Below, one piece after another: positions 55,875 through 64,000 of a stretch of DNA of 64,000 bases (within the stretch, counting starts at the first letter, position 1; every line of letters starts with the position of its first letter). The notes under the pieces are model-generated. The model made no database searches, was not told the DNA's origin, and was given only the letters and a program-made list of their open reading frames with translations. This DNA is from Adiantum capillus-veneris (lineage: Eukaryota; Streptophyta; Polypodiopsida; Polypodiales; Pteridaceae), in the NCBI GenBank assembly GCA_014529385.2, contig CM043966.1, positions 110,466,808 through 110,530,807 of the forward strand, read 5' to 3'. The position numbers and the translations under genes are program-made.

Positions 55875-57367
55875 GCCTAGCTCCTCTCCCTTTTGTTCTC
55901 AAGTCCTTTTAGTGCAAAAGAAAGATGGTACATATCAAAAATAGATTTCCCGTGCCTCAGGTAGAAGATCTTTTTGATAAGCTACAAGGATCTACCTACT
56001 TCAATAGGATTGACCTTAAAAGTGGCTATCATCAAATAAGGATAGTGGACGAAGATATCCTAAACACCGCGTTTCGCACAATGTTTGGTCTTTATGAATA
56101 TCTAGTCATGCCTTTGGCTTGACTAATGCACCAGCTACGTTCAATCATCTAATGGAGAAAATCTTTAGACCCTACCGCAAATTCACTAGAGTGTTCTTTG
56201 ATGACATCATCATCTACTCCAAGTCTTTGGAGGAACATAAGAAACATCTCCAAGTGATTTTTTAAGCACTGAGGGAGAACAAGCTTTTTCTCAACCAAAA
56301 GAAAAGCGAATTTTTCCTTCAAGAGATTCAATATCTAGGTCATATTATCTCTCAAGATGGTATCCGTATGGATCCATCGAAGTTAGAGGTAATAAAAGCA
56401 TGGCCTAATCTAAGGAATCTACGTGAGCTAAGAAGCTTTATTGGTATGTGTGCATACTATAGATGCTTCATATTTTCTGAAATAGCAGGACCACTACATG
56501 ACTTAACTAAGATCGTGTCAGATAGAGATCCTAGAATGATTAGTAAATTTTGGAAAGGTCTCTTTGAAAATCTAGGAACAAGATTGAATTTCTCTTCGGC
56601 CTATCACCCACAAATGGATGGCCAAAATGAGATAGCCAATTTTACGATACTCTATCTACTAAAGACTTATGTGGCCAAAGTAGATGAGATGGCTTATCAA
56701 CTCAAGTTGCCCACCCAATGGCTCATACACAATGCTTTTCATGTGAGCCTACTTAAGCCCTACAAAGGAGAGCCACCAAGTGAACCAATTATTGAAGACC
56801 CTCTCGAAATTGAAGACCAAGAAGAGGTGCTACAACCCAAAGCTATCCTTCGGCATGAAGACAAGGTACTACAACATGGTAAGATTATACGATGGTATCT
56901 TATTAAGTTCAAAAATTATCCTTTTGAAGATGCTAGATGGATGTAAGGAATACAGCTTAAGGATAGTATGAACATTGTCAATGCTTACAATGCTACATTA
57001 GAATAAGCAAATGTACAAATTTCTTTTAAATGACAAATTTTTTTGTCTTATAAGACTAGTTCTATTTTTATTGTGCACAAATTTAAATGGTATGCTTGCT
57101 TAGAATCATGTTTGTGATGACGTCGTCTCTCAAACACCAAGTAGAATTTGTCACTATATTTGGGAGAATGAAATGGACTAACAAGTAGACATGCTTGCAA
57201 CATATATGTCTCCCAAGCACCAAATGGATTAGTCATCCATCCATCTTGGAAAGATGTCATAGGTTAAAAAGGGATCCTCTACCCGCTAAGAAATATTGAC
57301 TAATGGCTAAGGCTTTATCTCTTCTACCTCATAGTCAAGGACGACTATGATTTCAAGAGAGAGGTAA
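55875..57367 (+). pseudogene. Chromovirus pol deletion derivative
   Basis: A plus-strand Ty3/gypsy pol fragment of the chromodomain type. [46 protein letters not shown] (shifted frame), the [15 protein letters not shown] catalytic box near 56195, and QYLGHIISQDGI. The 192-codon frame 56368-56946 joins the RT connection (GMCAYYRCFI, LHDLTK) directly to integrase VSDRDPRMISKFWKGLF and YHPQMDGQNE, then to the pol tail FHVSLLKPY and a chromodomain-like end (GKIIRWYLIKFKNYPFEDARWM). RNase H, the zinc module and half of integrase are deleted without loss of frame. Stops lie in the RT part. A purine-rich tract leads into the LTR at 57368. Confidence 0.82.
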
Positions 57368-58722
57368 TGTCATAAAAACTAATATCTAACCAACCCAAAT
57401 GATTTTCTCATATTAAACTGATCATTTAATGTGGGAGAATAAACGGGAGCAAGGGTTAGAATATAGACATGTGCTTTCAGGTCTATCTTGACACAGGGCC
57501 AATGGTAAAGGGTCCCAAATGAGAGATGATATGTCAAAGACAAAGTCAGCTAATGGAGCTTAAAGACCTTAGGGTTAGCTTCATTAAAGACCTCCAAAGG
57601 TTAGTGTTAAAAAGTCCTTTGACCTTAGGTAAGGTAGGGTTGATCTTGAGGTGGGAACTCGGCCCAAGCTTAAGGTGCTTGAGGTGCTTGTCGTGCTTGC
57701 CGACTAGGGAGCTTGAGGTGCAAAGAAAGCAAAAGGGACACTTGTCAATTTCCTCCTCATGTTGCCCTCATGGTGTGCCTAAAGCCTATTGGTTGGCCAC
57801 TCAAGGGGTCCAATGATAAATTAGTAGGTTTAATTAATTGTTTTTGCATTTATCAAGTCCTCTCCAAAGGGGAAAGGGGGACACTTGTCCCAAGACTAGC
57901 ATGCTTGCTTGATTTACCTCTTGCTTGTGATTCGCTAGCCTCGGAGGGGTCCAATGAGCTTCAAGCATGAGCTACAAGGGGGGTTGACCAAGGAAGATAG
58001 GGGCATGCTTGAGGGGTATACTCTCCCACACACACTCTCATTGTGTGAAGTGCAAAGTGCAAGAGCTCCATCTCCTTCTCCAAGCAAGTAGAGAGGTTGA
58101 GAGCCTACACCAACACTCTTGACTATGGAAAGCAAATCCAACCAAGAGCCATGCTTCAATGCTCAAGATTTCCATCTTCTCCATCTTCATTACTATGCTA
58201 TTATGTATGCTAGCAAGAAGAGTGATGATAAGTGAGGAACTAGTTCTTTCTCCTATGAAATATTTCTTCTTCCTCTTCCCTACCCTCATTCCCCGCTATC
58301 TCTCTCCACCTTTGAAGGTGTTTGAGGTCTTGGGACTGAGGCTTGGGATAGTTAAAGCTTTTCACAAAGTTTATATTATGCTTGTGATGCATGGAGCTTT
58401 CCATGGTCATTGCATCACCTAGGTCACAAGGAACACAAAGATTGTATTGTAACAAGTCTCTCTTGATGGGAGAAACTATAATACAAATGCCTATTGGAGG
58501 GGGGACCGACTCCACATAAATCCGGTCCTCAATTGTTGTCATGTTCTCTAAACTCTCTCTCTCTCTTGCAAAAGTATTGTTCATGCCAAGTTAACTAAAT
58601 GCTATGTTTATGTTACTACCATCAATTAAGTTCACCCACTATGCTCACAAAGTAATTTCATAAAAGTTTTTCTCTAATTTCTGCTACTCTCAAAGTTAAT
58701 AGGCCAGTTCCATTACAAAACA
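57368..58722 (+). repeat. 3' LTR of the chromovirus
   Basis: About 1,355 bp starting TGTCATAAAAAC after a purine-rich tract and ending TTACAAAACA. Its right half matches the inverted LTR at 59443-60600. Shared words: GAGGTCTTGGGACTGAGGCT / AAGGTCTTGGGACTGAGGCT, GATGGGAGAAACTATAATAC, GGAGGGGGGACCGACTCCA, and AAGTATTGTTCATGCCAA. The frames in it are not conserved and are not genes. The left end is less certain than the right. Confidence 0.72.
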
Positions 58723-58789
58723 TGGCCACAAGACTCATGGAAAATGATATGGAATGAGAATAATGGTACTGCAACTTTCCATATTGCAT

Positions 58790-58975
58790 CTATGTTGAGA
58801 GACCTGTAGGTATATTCAAGTAGATTAGAGTAACCTCTAAGGGAAAGAGAATGAACATACCTTTGCAATAATAGATTTTGGCAAGGGAAACAACGTTGAT
58901 GTAATCTTATGGAGACCATTTATGTGTCAAGTTAAAATGGTACAAGATTGGGGATATGACTACATCGGGAATGGG
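58790..58975 (+). pseudogene. Third fragment of the giant-gypsy PR1
   Basis: The plus strand encodes VERPVGIFK-like sequence, then EHTFAIIDFGKGNNVDVIL, RPFMCQVKMVQDWGYDYI, nearly the same as HTFAIVDFGKKNNYDI and MVQDWGYNHIYL of copy 1. It is a small isolated piece of a third element copy, lying between two LTRs of a different family. Confidence 0.72.
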
Positions 58976-59423
58976 AATCGAGCGAGCTTTTTCTAAGTCT
59001 TTCACTTAAGGGGTGTTTGTAGGAAAAAACTTTCCACAAAATTTTAGGTGTAAATTTTTACTTGTACTTTGGCACTTCAAGCCCTTGTTGCGACTCCTCT
59101 TTACCTTCAAAGATAAGCACTTAAGCATCTATACCCGTGGCTCGATCATTATTAATTGCAAGGAATAGAAGAGAGGGTCAACATAGCCAAGACAACGCCA
59201 ATCTCGTCAAGCTTCTAATAGCTCAATAATGGTTAAGCCATAGGCAAGCCCCGTAGGACTCCATTATTAAGATCATAACTCTCGACGGTATCCCCGTTAA
59301 CTGCATAAAGCAGGTGTGCTTTAAGGATGAAAAATCCCTATTCTACTTACTCTTTTGCAATTAATAACACCAACCATTTATAGCAAGCTTGAGGACCTCT
59401 CTTCTTGAGCAAGAAAAGAGAAA
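58976..59423 (-). other. Leader remnant of minus-strand chromovirus
   Basis: Non-coding DNA between the PBS (59424-59442) and the gypsy PR1 fragment. By position it is the 5' internal part of the minus-strand chromovirus, cut off before gag. No gene was seen. Confidence 0.45.
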
Positions 59424-59442
59424 CCAATAGCTTTGATACCAA
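59424..59442 (-). promoter_or_regulatory. Chromovirus PBS (initiator Met tRNA type)
   Basis: Immediately next to the LTR end, the minus strand reads TTGGTATCAAAGCTATTGG, one change from the TGGTATCAGAGC complement of initiator methionine tRNA. Confidence 0.78.
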
Positions 59443-60600
59443 TGTAACATTTTAATGCACTAGTAACTTGTGTGTAGCGGAAACTGATAACATAGTGGGA
59501 ATTTCATTAAAAACAAGTTCCTAATGAGCATACAGAGAGTAATTAATTTGAGAAAGCAACATAGAAATTTACACCTAGCTAATTTGGCATTGACAATACT
59601 TTGAAAAGAGAGAGAAATAGAACAATTGACAATAGATGAGGACTGGATTTACATGGAGCCGATCCCCCCTCCATAAAGGCTTTGTATTATAGCTTCTCCC
59701 ATCAAAGGAGACTTTTGTACAATACAATTATTGTGTTCCTTGACAAAACTTGTTGGTGCAATGAAGATGGAAGCTTCATGCACAAAATTATGCTTGAAAA
59801 ACACACCTAGTGTCCCTAGCCTCAGTCCCAAGACCTTACACACCTTCAAAAATGGTGAGAGCTAGCAGGGAATGAGGATAGATTGAGAGGAAGAAGATGT
59901 ATTTTACGAGAAAGAAGTATTCTCCTCACATAATCACTCTAATAGCATAGCTTAGCTTAGTAATTAGCATGGTAGAGGAGATGAGCATGGCATTGAAGCT
60001 TGGCTCTTGGTTGGATTTGCATTCCATAGCCAAGAGTTGTCGGTGTAGGCCTCTACTTCTCAATGCTTAGAGAAGGAGATGGAGTTCTTCTTGCACGCAT
60101 GGGTTGTGTGTGTGTGTGTAGCATAAAAAATAGACTAAAATGCCAAACTCCCTCTCTCTTGGCTCCTGCAAAGCTTAGCCAATAAAAAATCAGAAGCATA
60201 ATTGGTAGCCTTGTGACATGTGTCCCCCTTTCCCTTTTTGTGAGACCTTTAGGTAATTAAATAATTCATTTAAACTCTCATTGGACCTTTTAATCTTCTA
60301 GCCAATAGGAATCAGGCAAGCCATTGGGCTGCTAGATGCTCATTGGACCCCTTGGTAGATTGTCCAATAGTCTTCAAGGGAGCTTAATTTCTATTGGTTC
60401 TTTTATCAAGCATTTTAAAATTGATTAGACTAACTTTACTCTAGCCTAATTCTCATTGATCCACCTCTTTGGCCATCCAATAGGATTTAAGGTGGGGGCA
60501 ATTGGCCTATGATCCTAACATGTGTCCAGTATTCCCTGTGTAAAGGGGGATCTTTGGAGTATGTGTATGTGTTTCTCTCTCATCCCCTACTATTAGGGCT
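59443..60600 (-). repeat. 5' LTR of minus-strand chromovirus
   Basis: In element orientation it ends ATTAAAATGTTACA next to the PBS, and it matches the right half of 57368-58722 in inverted orientation. The outer end near 60600 is approximate because similarity fades. A small perfect hairpin (GGGAAGACTTTTTAGTCTTCCC) lies just outside at about 60624-60645. Confidence 0.62.
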
Positions 60601-60746
60601 CGTTCCCTCCTTCCTAGGGATGTGGGAAGACTTTTTAGTCTTCCCATGACCATCCAATTTTTCCCCTACTTTGGCCATTGGACAATTGAGTTACTTTTAG
60701 GAACTTTAGCCTATGGAAGTCTTAATGGAGCTGAACCTCAGGTCTT

Positions 60747-60816
60747 TGTTGAGCCAGCAGAGGATCACACCCGCATTTTTGCTCACACCCATCATTTTGT
60801 AACCATTGATTGTAAT
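60747..60816 (+). repeat. Truncated giant-gypsy LTR tip
   Basis: Seventy bases starting TGTTGAGCCAGCAGAGGATC match the first 70 bases of the LTR at 51578 with about two differences and then stop abruptly. It is a broken LTR or a truncated insertion. Confidence 0.8.
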
Positions 60817-60834
60817 ATGTTGTATACGGGGGGT

Positions 60835-61960
60835 GTTTTTCAAGGTCTACCACTTGTCTAAGCTATGGTCCATTGGAACATGGAGAGAAGCAAAGCTCCA
60901 CCACTTTTCTAAGCTAGGATCCATTGAAACATGGAGAGAAGCAAGCTCCATTGTTTGTCTAAGCTAGGCTCCATTGGAACATGGAGAAAACAAGCTCCAC
61001 CACTTGCCTATTATTGCATAGAGATTCTGGTTTGAAGGTCCACCACTTGTCCAACCTTGCCTTCATGTATGGAGATAATCAAGAGTGCAATGCTTCTCTA
61101 AGCTAGGGACATAAAAGAGTTTCAAGGTCCACTACATATACGATCTATGATGGGTTGTAGCATGGGAGGTTTCATTTTAAGGTTGACCACTTCTCCAGCT
61201 CCACTTGTCTAACCTCAGATCCATTGAAGAATGGAGAATAAAGGTGTACCAACTCTCCAAAATAGGCAAGACAATCTCTATAAAACCCATGAATTGTTAA
61301 TATATGCTATGCTGTGGAGTTTTGTTTGAAGTTCCACTCCTTATCCAAGCTACAATCCATTGAAGCATGGAACTAAGTAAGATATATCTCTAGTCCAAGA
61401 TAGGATCCATTGAAACATAGAGAGAATCAAGGTCCACCACTTGTCCAAGCTATGCATGGGTAATTGATATAAGGACCACTACGTTTTCACCTATACTATG
61501 CTCTATCATGGATGGTTTCATATGCCACCAATTTTCCAACCTATTTAGTAGGTTGTATTATGGGGGTTTGGTTTCAAGGTACTTCACTTGTCTAAGGTGG
61601 GTTCCATTGAACCATGGAGAGAAACTATGTCTACCACTTGTCCGAAATATGCTCCTTTAAAACATAAAAACAAGGTCCACCACTTGTCCAAGCTAAAGTT
61701 TCTCTCCATTGAAGCATGGAGAGAAACAAGGTCTACCACCTGTCCAAAATATGCTCCATTGAAACATGAAAGCAAGGTCCACCACTTGTCCAAGCTAATA
61801 TAACAAATGGGTGTTGGTTACAAGGTGTACCACACTTGACTAAACTAGTCTTCATGCAAGGTCTACCACATGTCCAAGCTATATGAGCTTGTTTTGAAGG
61901 TCTACCACACCTCTTGAAATTAGGATCCATGTAAGGTCCACCTTTTGTCAAGCTATGCAT
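60835..61960. repeat. Minisatellite, about 50-60 bp unit
   Basis: Degenerate tandem units built around CCACCACTTGTCCAAGCTA and CTCCATTGAAACATGGAGAGA (for example starting near 60849, 60901, 60953, 61425, 61675 and 61781). Unit length varies from about 50 to 60 bp, and some units are deleted or carry extra sequence. TCCATTGAAnCATGGA is itself partly palindromic. Both-strand open frames in this stretch arise from the repeat and are not genes. Confidence 0.82.
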
Positions 61961-62467
61961 TTAATGAGTACTAAAACTAAGTAAATTGCAGTACTTAAAT
62001 ACCTTTCCAAGCTCATTAAGATTTTGGTCTCTAAGGCCGGCCACCACCACATGTCTAATCTATGCTCTAATTGATTACTTATGCTAGTTCTCAAAGTCCA
62101 AACATAAGCTCCCTTCTAGCAAGGTTAGTTTAAATTTAGGCTCGAGCACCTGTCTAAGCTAGGTTCAATTTATGAAGCATCACCATTTAACCGTGCTACG
62201 ATCTAATGTATCATATCAAGGGGGTATTGATAAAAGGTCCAAAACTTATTGAGTTCAAGCTCTTAAGTAATTAAGTCTTTGTGAGTATTAAATGTTATAG
62301 TTTTAGTCTACAGATCCACCATTCAAAAACTCAAGTAATTTACTATTTACATTCAAACCTTGAATGCTTGAGATACAAAATACAAACTCAATCAATACTA
62401 TATAAAGCAAACTCTAACATTAAGAGTATCAAATCAGTAACAAGAAACACTAACATGCACAAGAAAC
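61961..62467. other. AT-rich flank, probable 3' UTR side of the gene
   Basis: No gene or repeat unit recognised. The right 190 bp lie directly downstream of the stop codon of the minus-strand gene and are AT-rich, as a 3' untranslated region would be. No clear AATAAA signal was seen. Confidence 0.45.
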
Positions 62468-64000
62468 TCAAAACATACGTGTCTCCATTTCCAAAAAGTC
62501 CTCCATTGACAGAGGATGGTGTTGTTGTTGTTCTTCTTCTCTTTGTGGAGAGCACTCCTCTGTAACAGGCACAATGTCGCCTGATTGCGAAGTGGATTGT
62601 TGAAGTCCAGCCCATTTTTCTATATCTTCATGAGACTTAACAAAGTCTAGCAGCATGGTCTCCACGCTTTTTGCCTCCTCCACACTATCAATTAAGCAGA
62701 TAACTTCTTTTTTCTGTTGTATTCCTTCTTGTGCAACCAAGGAGCCATCACCAAAAACATCAACAAGCTTGCGGTCTTCAAAACAATATGTACAAATGTA
62801 GTGCTTGACCAAAGCTCTTTTTTTGGCCTCCAAATATTGCAAATCTGACATATCGTTATCTGCTACTTGAAGAAGAGAACAATCAATTGGCATGGGATGT
62901 TCCTCTAATCTTCTTCTCAGGTCTTCAAATGCATTGCCTTGTCCCAAGAAGGCAATAACTGTTAGGAATTGAATTGCTCCTTTGCAAGGAGCTGATGGAA
63001 AGTGATGCAATGCACCACAACAATGGTAGCTCAGATTATCTCCCATGGCGTCAAAGGCACATTGCAATTTTGTGAAGTTAGTGAAATCCACAATTGCAAG
63101 AAAGACAAATCCAGGATCTGTTGACCCTCCAGCAATAGCCAAGATCCCATCCAAAGCATTGTTAAATGTCTCCTCACTCCACTTCAAATTGCCTCCAACG
63201 TTTTTTGTCATATCTAAAACACATAAGCCAATAGGCACTTTATTATTGAAGTGGCGCATCAAGTAGAGATTGCCTTCCATTTGTAGGCTCACCACATAGA
63301 TTGGCCATGGCAAATCTCTAGGGTCAGTTTTCTCCTTTTGAAGGTGAATTGCCCATTGCATGTATTTTATTGCTCCATCTGGAAAAGCCATTTTCTTTGT
63401 TCCACGCATCAAACTAGATCTGATCCATTCCTCGCATAGCGTTAAAATTGTTTTATAAACAACATCATTGATGTTATACATTTTGACCACCTCCTCCCAG
63501 TCTTTACATGGTGAAGACTCATTCAAATTGTTGAAGCCTTCAAGAAGTGCATCTTGAATCAATTTGTCTTCCTTCAACTGCTTGATTCGATCATACATGT
63601 CAGTTGCATCACCATCCTTTGCACTCTTTGACAATAAAATCTTCTCATCTCTAATCTCTTCTTGAATAGTCTTTACCTCTGATTCCTCAAGGCCACAAAG
63701 GTATCTAAATACAGTTGTTGGGGGTTTCTTATTCTCCTCTTCTAGATTTTCAATGATTTCTATCCAGCAATCATAAACTAAATCAGAGTAGGTGACCATG
63801 TGTGCCTGTTTAGCAATCCAACTTGCTGTTGCACTCATTCTTGCCAATCGAAGAAAAGCCTAAAAAGAAATAGAGAAATAATTAAACTATTGAGCAAGAT
63901 TTGTTAATTAAACACTATCAAAAAGACAAAGAAAATAACTTACATCCCATCCGGCACGAGATGCATGTCCCTCTGCAATTCCACTTGCTGCCTTTGGTGG
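62468..64000 (-). CDS. Split gene of unknown function (partial, 5' end outside)
   Basis: The last exon (62468-63859) encodes about 463 residues without a stop. Upstream, the minus strand has a clean 3' splice site (TTTCTTTTTAG) at 63860-63870 and a 5' splice site (GAT|GTAAGT) at 63943. These bound an 84-bp AT-rich intron; the exon above it (63944-64000) is open in the same phase and ends GHASRAGWD. The protein is acidic with a charged central helix and a segment FVFLAIVDFTNFTKLQCAFD followed by YHCCGALHHFPSAPCKGAIQ. The C-terminus is Glu/Gln-rich. There is no recognised domain, signal peptide or membrane segment. It could be a plant- or fern-specific protein or a domesticated or still-mobile element gene. 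The annotation start MARM is inside the exon and is not the true start. Confidence 0.8.
63860..63943 (-). other. Intron with GT-AG ends
   Basis: An 84-bp intron with donor GTAAGT and acceptor TTTTTAG preceded by a pyrimidine run, AT-rich inside, splitting two phase-0 exons. It is small, as many plant introns are. Confidence 0.82.

Noticed and set aside
61584-61960. Short frames on both strands in the minisatellite
   Set aside because: They repeat with the unit and are not conserved as protein.

Overview
The window looks like gene-poor, repeat-dense nuclear DNA from a land plant. The evidence is Ty3/gypsy and Ty1/copia elements of plant type, a chromodomain gypsy element, 167-bp satellite DNA, GA/CT microsatellites, and one plant-style split gene with GT-AG splice sites at the right edge. 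A seed-free plant such as a fern would fit, but that is a weak inference. No prokaryotic features, tRNA or rRNA genes were seen. An assembly gap (N) covers 38951-39150.

Left part (1-11985): two blocks of one satellite family (about 201-5772 and 9709-11776) are separated by 3.9 kb of unrelated DNA. The monomer is about 167 bp. In the second block it forms a regular 464-bp trimer (130+167+167). At 11740-11985 the satellite fuses to a retrotransposon ORF, and the junction sequence is repeated.

Centre (11926-52536): two degraded copies of the same very large Ty3/gypsy element lie in opposite orientation. Copy 1 (minus) runs from its 5' LTR at 31615-32531 down to 11926. It is split inside the RT active-site codons by a 4-kb DNA-transposon-like insertion (20095-24110). 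Copy 2 (plus) runs from the assembly gap to a 3' LTR at 51578-52536. Together they give the order: LTR, Asp-type-like PBS, leader with palindromes, gag with two zinc knuckles, PR1, RT, RNase H, two tandem HHCC zinc modules, integrase core and C-terminus, a second retropepsin-like domain (PR2), Trp/basic repeats, a second palindrome block, a long third ORF with coiled coils, PPT, LTR. Adding the parts suggests an intact length of 19-20 kb. The second protease, the doubled zinc module and the palindrome blocks upstream of both gag and ORF3 occur in both copies where the region survives. These are the most unusual things in the window.

Between and to the right of these copies are a LINE/DUF4283-like remnant (32568-33430), two minus-strand copia derivatives sharing a 226-227 bp LTR (35126-36860 and 53300-55874), a plus-strand copia protease remnant (37740-38830), and a chromovirus deletion derivative with its 3' LTR (55875-58722). 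There is also an inverted LTR of the same chromovirus family with PBS (59424 to about 60600), a third fragment of the giant gypsy protease (58790-58975), an LTR tip (60747-60816) and a 50-60 bp minisatellite (60835-61960).

Right edge (62468-64000): the only intact-looking protein-coding gene, on the minus strand, with one visible 84-bp intron and no recognised function; it continues beyond the window.

Almost every other open frame is an antisense shadow, a microsatellite translation or a piece of a dead retroelement.
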